DNA of 64,000 nt from Caballeronia hypogeia (GTDB lineage: Bacteria; Pseudomonadota; Gammaproteobacteria; Burkholderiales; Burkholderiaceae): assembly GCF_001544875.2 (NCBI RefSeq), contig NZ_FCOA02000029.1, positions 1 through 64,000 of the forward strand, read 5' to 3'. The position numbers and the translations under genes were made by a program. Below are positions 1-9,042 of this stretch, piece after piece. Each line of letters opens with the position of its first letter. Position 1 is the stretch's first letter. Below the pieces are notes generated by a model, which made no database searches, was not told the DNA's origin, and was given only the letters and a program-made list of their open reading frames with translations.

Positions 1-79
1 CAATCGGAATCTGGTGCTCTCCGCTCGCGCGGCGTAGCGCCAAACTCGGCGGTCTCCGACAAAGTCGGGGCGGTTCACC

Positions 80-517
80 GTGGATCAACTGCAACCTCTC
101 TTGGGCGAAGTGGTGGGCACCAGCGACTGGACCGTCATCGATCAGCAGCGCATCAACACGTTTGCGGATGCGACCGGTGACCATCAGTGGATTCACGTGG
201 ACCCCGCACGCGCGGCGTCGGGGCCTTTCGGCGCACCGATCGCGCACGGCTTCCTGACCCTTAGCCTGCTGCCGGTGTTTTCGGAAAGCGCTTTCGTGAT
301 CAGTCAGTTCAGGCTGGGTGTGAACTATGGCTTGAACAAAGTCCGCTTTCTGAAGCCAGTAGTCGTGAATGCCCGTTTGCGTGCCCATTTCAAGCTGCTC
401 AGTTTCGAGTCTCTCGACAACAAGGGCACCCAGCTCATCTTCGAAATGACGGTCGAAATGGAGGGCGCGGATAAGGCGGTTTGCGTCGCCGAGTCGATCC
501 TGCGTCTGTTCGACTGA
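80..517 (+). CDS. MaoC-family (R)-enoyl-CoA hydratase
   Basis: A 145-residue hot-dog-fold MaoC dehydratase. The hydratase-2 signature is visible as ATGDHQWIHVDP, with the catalytic pair at Asp34 and His39, followed by the GPFGAPIAHGFLTLSL segment conserved in the family. Such single-domain proteins hydrate trans-2-enoyl-CoA to (R)-3-hydroxyacyl-CoA in the cytoplasm. The frame is closed by a TAG at 35-37 and the first start is GTG at 80, so this is the likely start; the ribosome site is weak. It lies 34 bp upstream of an acyl-CoA dehydrogenase, consistent with consecutive beta-oxidation steps. Family assignment is firm; substrate is unknown. Confidence 0.88.
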   Translation: MDQLQPLLGEVVGTSDWTVIDQQRINTFADATGDHQWIHVDPARAASGPFGAPIAHGFLTLSLLPVFSESAFVISQFRLGVNYGLNKVRFLKPVVVNARLRAHFKLLSFESLDNKGTQLIFEMTVEMEGADKAVCVAESILRLFD

Positions 518-551
518 GTGAAACGATCAAGAGATTCAAGAGAGGAAGACA

Positions 552-1706
552 ATGAGCGAAACATCTACGGTACTCCTGAGCGAGCAGGAAATCATGATCC
601 GCGACGCAGCTCGCAAGGTGGCGCAGGAAGTCGTCGCCTCAACGGCCGCCGAGCGCGACCGCAAATGCGCGTGGCCGACGAACGAGTTGAAGGCCGCGGC
701 AGAACTCGGCTTTCTCGGCATGCATGTCCCCGCCGAGTACGGCGGTTCGGCTTTGACCTTTCCGGAATATTGTCTCGTCGTCGAGGAGTTTGCCGCCGCG
801 GACGCTGGCTTTGCCACCATCATGCACGTCCACAACGGTCTGGCAGGCTGTGTGGCCCAGGCCGGCACCGAGGCGCAGAAGCGAAAGTACCTGCCGGACA
901 TGGCCTCGGGCAAGACCATCGTGGCGGGGCTGCTGACCGAGCCGCAGGCCGGCTCCGACACCGCGGCCTTCCGTACGACCGCGCGCCGCGAAGGCGATCA
1001 CTATGTGCTGAACGGCAGCAAGCAGTTCATCTCGAATGGCAATGAGGCGGGCGTCGGCATTGCCATCGCGGCGGTGACCGAGACGCCAGACGGCAAGAAG
1101 GGCCCAAGCCTGTTCATCGTCGATCCGCGTGCGCCCGGCTACAACGTGACCCGGGTCGAGGAAAAGCTGGGCCAGCGGTCTGCCCACGTCGCCGCGATCC
1201 AACTCGACAATCATCGCGTGCCCGTCGAAAATCTGATCGGCGAGGAAGGTGCCGGCTACAAGCGGGTGATGGGCATGTTGTCCGAAGGCCGCATCGGCAT
1301 TGCGGCCGTCGCCTGCGGCGTCGCCCGCGCCGCATTGGAAGCCGCAGTGAAGTACGCAAAGGAGCGCGAAGCGTATGGCGGCCCGATTGTCAAGCTGCAA
1401 GGCGTCGCTTTCGACCTCGCTGACATGGCCACGCAGGTCGAGATCGCTCACCAGTTCATGTTGCACGCGGCACGCCTGCAGGCGGCCGGGGTCCATTGTG
1501 CGAAAGAAGCATCGATGGCCAAGCTGTTCGCCAGTGAAATCGCGGAAAAGGTCTGCTCGGACGCCATTCAGATCCATGGCGGCTATGGCTATCTGACCGA
1601 TTTCCCGGTGGAGCGCTACTACCGCGACGCACGCGTGACCAAGATCTACGAAGGCACCAGCCACATCCAGAAGGTCATCATTTCGCGCGAGATCGCAGGC
1701 CGCTGA
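552..1706 (+). CDS. Acyl-CoA dehydrogenase (short/medium-chain type)
   Basis: A 384-residue FAD acyl-CoA dehydrogenase of normal length. Visible family motifs are LLTEPQAGSDTAAF (FAD/substrate loop) and, at the C-terminus, KIYEGTSHIQ, where Glu367 sits at the position of the catalytic base of short-chain acyl-CoA dehydrogenases. It introduces the alpha,beta double bond and passes electrons to ETF, which is encoded at 13-14.7 kb. ATG at 552 follows AGAGGAAG at a good spacing. Together with the MaoC hydratase upstream it forms the first two steps of a beta-oxidation round. Chain-length specificity cannot be read from the sequence. Confidence 0.93.
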   Translation: MSETSTVLLSEQEIMIRDAARKVAQEVVASTAAERDRKCAWPTNELKAAAELGFLGMHVPAEYGGSALTFPEYCLVVEEFAAADAGFATIMHVHNGLAGCVAQAGTEAQKRKYLPDMASGKTIVAGLLTEPQAGSDTAAFRTTARREGDHYVLNGSKQFISNGNEAGVGIAIAAVTETPDGKKGPSLFIVDPRAPGYNVTRVEEKLGQRSAHVAAIQLDNHRVPVENLIGEEGAGYKRVMGMLSEGRIGIAAVACGVARAALEAAVKYAKEREAYGGPIVKLQGVAFDLADMATQVEIAHQFMLHAARLQAAGVHCAKEASMAKLFASEIAEKVCSDAIQIHGGYGYLTDFPVERYYRDARVTKIYEGTSHIQKVIISREIAGR

Positions 1707-1755
1707 ACGCGCAAACGATGTGGTCGTGTGCGGTCATGTCGCGCGAGTCGGGGCA

Positions 1756-1785
1756 GGTATCGACCCGTGCGATACCGATAGAGGG
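1756..1785 (+). promoter_or_regulatory. Inverted repeat plus GATAGAGGG element upstream of a DUF1254 gene
   Basis: GGTATCG (1756-1762) and CGATACC (1770-1776) form a perfect 7-bp inverted repeat with a 7-base spacer. It is followed directly by GATAGAGGG (1777-1785), the right half of a motif repeated before many units of this cluster. It lies about 140 bp before the next start codon. Promoter or operator role is inferred. Confidence 0.35.
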
Positions 1786-1923
1786 CTTCGTGCTGAGGTG
1801 CCTGGCTAGCGCCGGGCGTTTTCGTAGACGTGGGTGGTCCGGCACGTGGATTCAGTGAGGCGCCGCGCGTCAAGCTGATCCGACGACGGCACGGGTTGCC
1901 CTGGTTCATTTGTCGAGAGATCC

Positions 1924-3360
1924 ATGTTTCCAATCTTTGAAGCCCGTTGGCTTGGCTGCTTTCTCACCGTTGCCGCTCTGCAGGTTCAACCTGCCGTAGC
2001 GCAGGTTGCCCCGGCCGGACCCACTGCCGTTGTTCCCGCCGGTGCGATAGACGAGTTGCGCACCCGGGCGTTCGATGCCGCCGTCTGGGGCATGCCGATC
2101 GTCAGCGTCGATGCCATGCGCGAGGCGTACTTCCGCGATGCGGGTGCACGCTACAACGACATCGTTTATTGGTCACGTCCAGCCGACTGGAACAACCAGA
2201 CCACCACGCCGAATTCCTCGTCGCTTTACGTCTACTTCAACTTCAACCTGAAGGACGGGCCGGTCGTCGTGGATCTTCCAGCCGCGGACGGTATCGGGGT
2301 CTTCGGCGGTCTGATCGACGCGTGGCAGGTACCGTTGACGGATGTCGGGCCCGCGGGCCAGGACCAGGGAAAAGGCGGGCGTTATCTATTGTTGCCGCCC
2401 GGGTTCAAGGGCGAGGTTCCGCCGGGCTATATTCCGCTGCGCTCGACGACCAACAATGGTTACGCGCTGATTCGGGTGACCTCGAAAACGTTGTCGCGGG
2501 CCGACCTCGATACAGGCAACGCGTATATCCACAAGCTGCGCGTGACGGCGTTCTCAGATGTCTCGGGTGGCGCGCAGCAGCGATTCATCGATATGAACGG
2601 CAAGCTGTTCGACGGTATTGTCCGCTTTGACGATACCTACTTCGTGCGGCTGGCGCGCATGGTGAACGAGGAGCCCGCGCTGCCGCGCGACGCCCGCATG
2701 TACGCCAGCGTGCGTGCGCTCGGCATCGAGCCGGGCCGGGCCTTCACTCCCGACGCGGCGACCCGCGCGCGATTGCGCGCTGCTGCGCAATTGGCACACG
2801 CGAGCTTCCGTCAGGCGCTGCTGGCCGGCGAAGTGCCGTGGTGGCCTGGTTCGCGCTGGGGCATCAATTCGCAGGTCATCCAGGGCGTGAAAACCGGCTT
2901 CACCTTCGACGACGGACAACGCCTCGACATTGGGGCGCGCGCGGCAGTCTTCTACTTCGCCTACGCCCCGCCCCAGAAACTCGGAAAAGCGACGTTCTAC
3001 CTGACGGGCTGGCGCGACGATCGGGGCGAATTGTTCGAGGGTTCTGGGCAGTACCGCTTGCGGGTCCCGCCACGGGTACCCGCGCGCGAGTTCTGGGCGG
3101 TCAACGTCTACGACAGCGAAACGTGCGGGTTCATACGTCGAGCCCCGCGCGTCGGTCTGGACTCCTACGACAAGGGACTGCAGCGCAATGCGGACGGATC
3201 GATCGATATTTACTTCGGACCGCAGCCGCCGGCGGGCAAGGCGGCCAACTGGATCTATACCGCTCCTGGAAAGCCATGGTTCGTCGGGTTCCGTCTCTAC
3301 GGACCGGGTGCGCCGATCCTCGACAAGTCGTGGCGGTTGCCGGACGTCGTGCGGCAGTGA
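1924..3360 (+). CDS. Exported DUF1254/DUF1214 protein
   Basis: A 478-residue protein with an N-terminal signal peptide (cleavage probably after PAVAQ, near residue 27). An N-terminal DUF1254 region (AVWGMPIVSVDAMR) is followed by a C-terminal DUF1214 region (AREFWAVNVYDSETCGFIR, then the family-typical ending with a tryptophan and 'FGPQPP'). The family has no assigned reaction; members are periplasmic and often sit in lipid, steroid or aromatic catabolic clusters. Two shorter DUF1254/DUF1214 paralogues lie at 16.4-18.6 kb. Its own upstream element at 1756-1785 suggests separate transcription from the acyl-CoA dehydrogenase gene. Function is unknown beyond export and family. Confidence 0.85.
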   Translation: MFPIFEARWLGCFLTVAALQVQPAVAQVAPAGPTAVVPAGAIDELRTRAFDAAVWGMPIVSVDAMREAYFRDAGARYNDIVYWSRPADWNNQTTTPNSSSLYVYFNFNLKDGPVVVDLPAADGIGVFGGLIDAWQVPLTDVGPAGQDQGKGGRYLLLPPGFKGEVPPGYIPLRSTTNNGYALIRVTSKTLSRADLDTGNAYIHKLRVTAFSDVSGGAQQRFIDMNGKLFDGIVRFDDTYFVRLARMVNEEPALPRDARMYASVRALGIEPGRAFTPDAATRARLRAAAQLAHASFRQALLAGEVPWWPGSRWGINSQVIQGVKTGFTFDDGQRLDIGARAAVFYFAYAPPQKLGKATFYLTGWRDDRGELFEGSGQYRLRVPPRVPAREFWAVNVYDSETCGFIRRAPRVGLDSYDKGLQRNADGSIDIYFGPQPPAGKAANWIYTAPGKPWFVGFRLYGPGAPILDKSWRLPDVVRQ

Positions 3361-3621
3361 GGCGGATTCTGCGCACGTCCGCGGCAACTCCCAGCAACTG
3401 CATTGCGTAGCACGCGCGAGACGATTGCGCGCCGAAGCCTATCCCTTGATGTTGTTCCGCTCACAAGAATTTGCGAGTCAGGTTCGTTTGAAGACGTCGG
3501 TACTGGCGACGTCGGTGCAATAGCCCTAATGAAGACCGTTGCTTTCCGATGTTCCTACGGAACGCTTCTATGAGTCGTTGAGACGTCGTGATAGACACGA
3601 GGGATGTTTGAAGGAGTTCGT

Positions 3622-4737
3622 ATGTGTTTCATCCGGCGGAGTATCGGCGGCGCGGCATTGGTCGTGGCAGCACAGGGCGCCTGGGCACAAACGGGATTGA
3701 CGTTGTATGGTGTGGCTGACAGTTTCGTGCAATTTCTGGGTAACGGATCGACGCAGTCGTTCTCCGTGCGCAGCGGCGGTAATACCGGTTCGAATTTCGG
3801 CATGCGAGGCGAGGAGGATCTGGGGGGCGGTTTCAAAGCAAAGTTTGTCCTCGAGAGCGGTTACACCATCAACAACGGCGGATTCTACGTCGACAGTTCG
3901 ACGCTGTTCTATCGTCAGGCCTGGGTCGGGTTGGCGCACACGGACTATGGTTCGCTGACGTTCGGACGACAGTACCAGCCGACTTTCTGGGCCATCTATT
4001 ACACCGACCCGTTCCGCGGTGGGGAGGCTTTGTCGCCTGTCGCGGCCACGGCGGTGGCGGTGGATCGCCATACCCTCGCTACGCAGGTCACCTCCGGGCG
4101 AACCAGCAACTCGATGGAGTACCAGTCGCCCATCGTAGGGGGGCTGAAGCTTTATACGATGTACGCCTTCAGTTCGACTGCGACGCAGCCTGTCGTGCAG
4201 TCCGTCGGTAATCTGTTTGATATCGCGCTTTCCTACAGCGGAGCTGCATTGTACGTGGGTCTTGCGTATCAGAATCAGCATGGCGGATCGGAGATCATGC
4301 CGGGGCTGCCTGCTGCGCTGAATACGCTTGGCACGGAACGCTTCACGGGCGGCCTTGGCTACCGGATCGGCATCGTGAATCTGCAGGCCAACTACACCTA
4401 TAACCGCTCGAGCAACGGGCCCAAAGGCTCGCTCGCCGCACAACTCGACGCGGCGCACTCGTACAGCTTCGCCGAGGTCGGCGCGACGATTCAGGCGACC
4501 CTAGCCGATACGTTCGAAATCGCCGGAGTCGAACGCAACGCGCGTGGTGTGCACGACAGTGCGGTGGGCATCGAGATCGGCGCTGACCACAGCATTTCGA
4601 AGCGCACTGCGGTCTACGCGCGTGCCGGTTACATCAAGAACCATGGCAGCTCGATGATGAGCTGGCCAGGCGTGGTGGTAACCGAACCGGACAGCTCTCA
4701 GCGTCTGGTGGTCTTTGGCATCACGCATCGCTTCTGA
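3622..4737 (+). CDS. Gram-negative porin, Burkholderia type
   Basis: A 371-residue outer-membrane porin. After a signal peptide ending ...QGAWAQ it starts with the classic TGLTLYGVADSFVQ strand and ends with VVFGITHRF, the C-terminal aromatic residue recognised by the BAM machinery. Other family marks are GMRGEEDLGGGFKAKF and LTFGRQYQP. An ATG also exists at 3604, but AAGGAG (3611-3616) lies between the two and is ideally spaced for the ATG at 3622, so 3622 is chosen. Probably a general or substrate-induced diffusion channel for compounds degraded by this cluster; specificity is unknown. Confidence 0.92.
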   Translation: MCFIRRSIGGAALVVAAQGAWAQTGLTLYGVADSFVQFLGNGSTQSFSVRSGGNTGSNFGMRGEEDLGGGFKAKFVLESGYTINNGGFYVDSSTLFYRQAWVGLAHTDYGSLTFGRQYQPTFWAIYYTDPFRGGEALSPVAATAVAVDRHTLATQVTSGRTSNSMEYQSPIVGGLKLYTMYAFSSTATQPVVQSVGNLFDIALSYSGAALYVGLAYQNQHGGSEIMPGLPAALNTLGTERFTGGLGYRIGIVNLQANYTYNRSSNGPKGSLAAQLDAAHSYSFAEVGATIQATLADTFEIAGVERNARGVHDSAVGIEIGADHSISKRTAVYARAGYIKNHGSSMMSWPGVVVTEPDSSQRLVVFGITHRF

Positions 4738-5051
4738 GTCGAGGCGCTCTCGCCGCCTTCACAGGCTTGCTGCAGCTATGGGTTCGTCGACAGATTCAGA
4801 CGCCCACCGGGTGTAGCTGAGGCGCGCCATTGCCACGCGCAGGCGAAACCGCTGCCCACCAGCCCCGGTGGCCGTCCGTCCACAAATAGAGGGGAGGCCG
4901 CGCACGCGCATGCGCACGGCTTAAGGTGGCTATCGGGCCAACCGGAGTCTTGACCGGCGTTCGGCTCAGTCTTCCCATTACATAACCGGCGTTGCGTGGT
5001 CGGTCCGCCGCCATGCAATTGCTTTCATTATCTCGTTCTCCGAGGCAATTC
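4738..5051. other. Intergenic region with a motif copy, no gene seen
   Basis: No convincing coding region. It holds a copy of the recurring cluster motif: AATAGAGG at 4885-4892, extended to GGGGAGG at 4891-4897. Aligned with the copy near 18.8 kb, 18 of 24 positions match by eye. GGGGAGG also resembles the MalT box core (GGGGAKGAGG) known from E. coli. The stretch leads into the SDR remnant at 5052, so it is probably the old promoter of that gene. Confidence 0.4.
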
Positions 5052-5242
5052 ATGACGATTCGATTTGACGGCCGGGTGGCGTCGAAACCGAGCCGGTCGT
5101 GATTCCTGCCGGTGCGTTGTCAGTAGACGCCGTACAGGCACATTTCGAACAGATCGCCGACTGGAGCACGTCTGCCTGTCGCGACGACGCCAACCAGGCG
5201 GTACATGGGTTCGTCACCGCGATGGAGCGCGCCTGCGCCTAA
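5052..5242 (+). pseudogene. Internally deleted SDR dehydrogenase remnant
   Basis: The segment begins with an ATG encoding MTIRFDGRVA, identical to the first ten residues of the SDR at 27798. After about 30 bases the homology jumps, in a different frame, to that SDR's C-terminus: residues such as PVVIPAGALSVDAVQAHFEQ and ADWSTSACRDDANQAVHGF run to a TAA at 5240-5242. They correspond to PVAIPVSELTPEAVEARFAQ and SDWSTAAFREDAGQQVHAY in the intact gene. Roughly 720 bp of the middle is missing, including the NAD-binding loop and the Ser-Tyr-Lys site. The product would stop at TGA 5100-5102. Clearly a dead gene with head and tail preserved. Confidence 0.85.
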
Positions 5243-5827
5243 ACCGAGCTGGCGGTCGGCTGTGGAAGACCAATTGACTGTGGGGCGCACCTTTTGCCGA
5301 CGCGCTCCCCGTCAGCAGAGGCGATCAGATTCAGCGTCACCTAGCGTGCGACAAGTGCCGGCCACGCAACGACCGCCACTCGCGTAGCAGTTGAACCTTA
5401 TTTCGATCCATCAATCAGCTGGTGCGCTGACGTTCGCGAATGCGACCCCGGCCGGGATGCAATCGCCGTTTTGTGAAGGCGCATATACCGGATAGTCCCG
5501 GGGCAAGGTGCCACTGAACGCAAGAGCCTTCCCAGGCGGCGCGCCCATTCGTCTCAACGCAGATTTCGACAGCGTCGATGGCCGTTTCCCCTCCCCACCC
5601 CCCCCTTTCTACAGGGGAAGAGCACGCGATCGCGATGCTAACTTGCGCTTGACTGAGCAGTGGGTTCGGGATGCGCGACAGGATCTTTTCATCGTCATCA
5701 CACCAGTTGTCGTCCCGGAGGCGGGCACGGTCGATTCAACACGAGCGGTACGAATGAGGGGAACAGCGTAGGCGTGGCATTTCCCTTCGCGAGCGCGCTG
5801 CCAATAAAAGACAAAGGAGACAAGGAG
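5243..5827. other. Intergenic region before the DUF1302 gene
   Basis: No recognisable gene. Open frames run into the DUF1302 frame from 5660 but have no family-like residues before 5828. The only structured element seen is the pyrimidine-rich block 5588-5617. Confidence 0.4.
5588..5617 (+). promoter_or_regulatory. Degenerate copy of the cluster motif (CCTCCC ... TACAGGGG)
   Basis: CCCCTCCCC (5588-5596) is followed after a C-rich spacer by CTACAGGGG (5609-5617). This matches the CCTCCC-gap-GAYAGRGG pattern found before other units, with T for G at the first position of the right half. It lies 211 bp before the DUF1302 start. It may be a regulator site for the DUF1302-DUF1329-Ycf48-RND operon. 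Confidence 0.35.
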
Positions 5828-7540
5828 ATGTTGCGCAACAAACAGAAGGCCGTTGGGCCTGCGAACATGCCACGCCTCACCGTGCTGGCCGGCCTGCTTG
5901 CGGCCATGATGCCGCTCCAGGCCTACGCCTTCAAGATCGATACCGGTTCGACGGACTGGGACGTTAATTGGGACAACACCGTCAGCTACAACCTGGGCAT
6001 GCGCGCGAACGGTATCGATCCGATGATCGGCAATAACCCGAACTTCGACGACGGCGACTACAAATTCAATCACGCGGGCGACATCATCACGAACCGGCTC
6101 TCGATTCTGTCGGAGCTGACTGCCGCTTATCAGGGCTACGTGGGCTTTCGCCTGTCCGGCTCTGCTTGGAAAGATTTCGCGTATGGCAGCGGCGACGCCA
6201 CGAATCCGGGTGTCTTTGCGCCAGGCATCACGTATCGTTCGTTGGCGTCTTATCCGAACGCCACCTATAGCTCGTTCACGAACCGCTACTACGTGCAGGG
6301 TGCCCAACTGCTCGATGGATTTGCGTTCTATAACACCCAGGTGGCAGACCGGGCGATCTATCTGAAAGCCGGTCAATTTACCGAATACTGGGGCAATTCG
6401 CTGCTTTCGCCGAGTCAGGGCATTTCGTTTGCGCAGGGCGCGACAGACGGGATCAAGGCGTTGAACTCACCCGGCACGACGACGAAGGAACTCTTGCTGC
6501 CACGTCCGCAGGTCAGCATGACGGCGCAGGTTACCCCCCAGGTGGCCGTGTCGGGTCAGTACGCACTGGGCTGGACATACAGCCGGCTTCCGACCGGCGG
6601 GACCTATCTTGAAGCGAACGACGCCGCGGCCCAGGGGCCGTCGTATCTCGTCATTCCCACTGCAAAGGCCGCGGTGCTCGTTCCGCAAGGGGAGTCCATC
6701 AAGCCCTCTCAGATCGACAACAACTTCGGGCTGAAAGTCAGCTGGACGCCGACCTTCATGGAAGGCGCGATGGGTTTCTATTTCCGCCGTCTGGATGAAG
6801 TGGCGCCGTGGATTCTCACGAACTGGAAGGGTGGGGTGCCGACCGACTACCACCTCTCTTACAACCGTGGCGTCCAACTGATCGGCTACAGCCTCGACAC
6901 GACGCTGGGCAGCGTCAGTGTCGGCTTCGAAGCCTCGTATCGTCACAACACTGCGCTCGCCACGGCGCTGAGCCCCGCTATTGCAAACCAGACCGAAGGT
7001 GCAAAGGGCAATGTCTTCAACATCGTGACGAACGCGATCGTGCCACTTTCGAAATCGCCGCTGTGGCAGACAGGAACCCTGACGGCAGAAATCGGCTATA
7101 CCCATCTGCTGTCCGTTACGCAGAACGCGCAGCTCTTCAACGGCGTGGGCTACTCGGCCTGTCCGAGCAACAACAAATGGAATGGCTGCTCCACCAAGGA
7201 CTACGTCGGTGCCGGCATCGTATTCCAGCCGCAGTGGCTGCAGGTGTTTCCGGGCGTCGATCTGAGCATGCCGACGACCGTCACGGGCGGCGTGTGGGGT
7301 AACAACCCGATCAATCCAGGTTCCGCCGGAGGCGCGCAGGGCTTCTTCCAGTATTCGATCGGCCTGCAGGCACTGATTCGCCAGAAGACGACCATCACGC
7401 TCTCGTATATCGGCTATCACGCTCACGTGAACACGACTTCCGTGACGCCGTCTGGCCTGCCGTACAACAACACGGGCAACGGCCTGATCGATCTCAACGA
7501 CCGGCCTTGGGTGTCGCTCGCCCTCCAATCCTCGTTCTGA
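5828..7540 (+). CDS. DUF1302 family exported protein
   Basis: A 570-residue DUF1302 protein. The start is set at ATG 5828, preceded by AAAGGAGA (5813-5820); the longer frame from 5660 adds 56 residues without a signal peptide. Residues 1-35 form a long signal peptide ending LQAYA, then FKIDTGSTDWDVNWDNTVSY, the hallmark beginning of DUF1302. The body is rich in alternating aromatic and small residues and ends WVSLALQSSF with a terminal Phe, suggesting an outer-membrane beta-barrel. It is followed at 28 bp by a DUF1329 gene; the two families co-occur widely in clusters for hydrophobic substrates. Proposed role, not proven: passage of hydrophobic substrate across the outer membrane. Confidence 0.88.
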   Translation: MLRNKQKAVGPANMPRLTVLAGLLAAMMPLQAYAFKIDTGSTDWDVNWDNTVSYNLGMRANGIDPMIGNNPNFDDGDYKFNHAGDIITNRLSILSELTAAYQGYVGFRLSGSAWKDFAYGSGDATNPGVFAPGITYRSLASYPNATYSSFTNRYYVQGAQLLDGFAFYNTQVADRAIYLKAGQFTEYWGNSLLSPSQGISFAQGATDGIKALNSPGTTTKELLLPRPQVSMTAQVTPQVAVSGQYALGWTYSRLPTGGTYLEANDAAAQGPSYLVIPTAKAAVLVPQGESIKPSQIDNNFGLKVSWTPTFMEGAMGFYFRRLDEVAPWILTNWKGGVPTDYHLSYNRGVQLIGYSLDTTLGSVSVGFEASYRHNTALATALSPAIANQTEGAKGNVFNIVTNAIVPLSKSPLWQTGTLTAEIGYTHLLSVTQNAQLFNGVGYSACPSNNKWNGCSTKDYVGAGIVFQPQWLQVFPGVDLSMPTTVTGGVWGNNPINPGSAGGAQGFFQYSIGLQALIRQKTTITLSYIGYHAHVNTTSVTPSGLPYNNTGNGLIDLNDRPWVSLALQSSF

Positions 7541-7568
7541 GGCGTAACAAAGTTCAGGAGACAAGCAT

Positions 7569-8942
7569 ATGAAAGTTCTACTTCAAGTAGCCGCGGCAGG
7601 CCTCGTGACCCTGCATGCCGCGGGTGCGGCCGCCGCCGTGTCCGCAGACGAGGCTCGGCAGCTCGGTACCACGCTCACCCGGTTCGGATCCGAAAAAGCG
7701 GGTAGCGCCGACGGCGCGATTCCGGAGTACACCGGCGGCCTGTCCAAACCGCCCGCGGATTATACGGCGAACAGCGGCAAGTGGCCCGATCCGTACAGCG
7801 CCGAAAAGGCGCTCTTCAGCGTGACTCCGGCGAACATGGGCCAATACGCGGACCAACTGACACCTGGCGCGGATGCGCTCCTCAAGCGTTTTCCCGACAT
7901 GCGTCTGGAGGTCTATCCGACGCATCGCTCGGCGTCATATCCGCAATGGGTGCTCGATAACACGGTGAAAAACGCAACGAGCGCGCATCTCGTCGGCAAG
8001 GTGGAAGGTGACGGCGTGGCCGGTGCGTTTGGCGGCGTTCCATTTCCGATTCCGAAGAGTGGCTACGAGGTCATGTGGAATGCGATGCTCAGTTATCGGC
8101 CCACGGAATTCTCGGTCGTCAATATGGGCGGCCAACTCATCGATTCGTCCGGCGGCCGTACGGAACTGCCCGTTCTGAACATTACTGAATACCGGCCTTA
8201 CTTCGATCAGAAGAACGCCGCCGGTAATTTCTCGGGACCGTACCTGCGCGCATGGATACAGGCCGAGACGCCACCGACGACGGCTGGCACCACCGTGCTT
8301 GTCGATTACTCGAGCAACTATTCCGACACCGACCAGGTGAGCTGGGCTTACTTTCCTTCACAACGCCGTACCCGCATGGCGCCAGACTACAAATACGACA
8401 CACCGTCCTCCAGTTACGGCGGCGTGCTCTTCTGGGACGAAGGCAACGTATTCACGGGCAGGATGGACCGCTTCGACTTCAAGCTGATTGGCAAGAAGGA
8501 GATGATCGTTCCTGCTAACAACTATCGCCTCTCTCAACTCCCGGTGGACGACGTTTTCGGCCCCAAACACCTGAAACCGGATGCGGTGCGCTGGGAGCGC
8601 CACCGCGTGTGGGTCGTCGAGGCCACGCTGAAGGCTGACGCGCGACATGCGTACGCGAAGCGGGTCTTCTACATCGACGAAGACAGCTGGACCTTCGTCG
8701 AGGCCGACGGCTACGGCCACGACGGAAAGCTGTGGCGCGTGGGGATCGACTACCAATTCCCGCTTTACGATGGCGGCGGTGTTTTCGCGCTGTGCTACGG
8801 CTTCTACGATCTGCAGAAAGGGAACTACTTCCTCACCTTCACCAATGGCGCGAACGGCGCACCCTTGTTGCGGGTTTCCGACCACCTGAGCCACCCGAAT
8901 CTGTTCACGCCCGCGGGCATGTCGGGGACGGGCTTGCGTTGA
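7569..8942 (+). CDS. DUF1329 (LolB-like fold) exported protein
   Basis: A 457-residue DUF1329 protein with a signal peptide (MKVLLQVAAAGLVTLHAAGA..., cleavage probably after the AAA run near residue 24). It shows the family opening SADEARQLGTTLTRFGSEKAG and a DGAIPEYTGGL segment. The central block SQRRTRMAPDYKYDTPSSS is typical of DUF1329. The C-terminal domain has a LolB/LppX-like lipid-binding fold in the family, so a periplasmic carrier for hydrophobic molecules is plausible. It is translationally close to DUF1302 (28 bp) and precedes the Ycf48 and RND genes, so all four probably form one envelope transport module. The precise cargo is unknown. Confidence 0.88.
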   Translation: MKVLLQVAAAGLVTLHAAGAAAAVSADEARQLGTTLTRFGSEKAGSADGAIPEYTGGLSKPPADYTANSGKWPDPYSAEKALFSVTPANMGQYADQLTPGADALLKRFPDMRLEVYPTHRSASYPQWVLDNTVKNATSAHLVGKVEGDGVAGAFGGVPFPIPKSGYEVMWNAMLSYRPTEFSVVNMGGQLIDSSGGRTELPVLNITEYRPYFDQKNAAGNFSGPYLRAWIQAETPPTTAGTTVLVDYSSNYSDTDQVSWAYFPSQRRTRMAPDYKYDTPSSSYGGVLFWDEGNVFTGRMDRFDFKLIGKKEMIVPANNYRLSQLPVDDVFGPKHLKPDAVRWERHRVWVVEATLKADARHAYAKRVFYIDEDSWTFVEADGYGHDGKLWRVGIDYQFPLYDGGGVFALCYGFYDLQKGNYFLTFTNGANGAPLLRVSDHLSHPNLFTPAGMSGTGLR

Positions 8943-9042
8943 CGCGTAACCCTTAGCTCAGGAAAAAACCACGGTCCTCCCGGCAAGCCGCCGGTGCGGG
9001 GCCGGCCTGGTTCATTTTGCATTGGCCGGATCGAGGTACAGC

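Noticed and set aside
639..1664. 341-codon minus-strand open frame opposite the acyl-CoA dehydrogenase
   Set aside because: Exactly antisense to a well-conserved gene, His/Arg/Asp-rich composition, no family motifs: a shadow of G+C-rich codon use.
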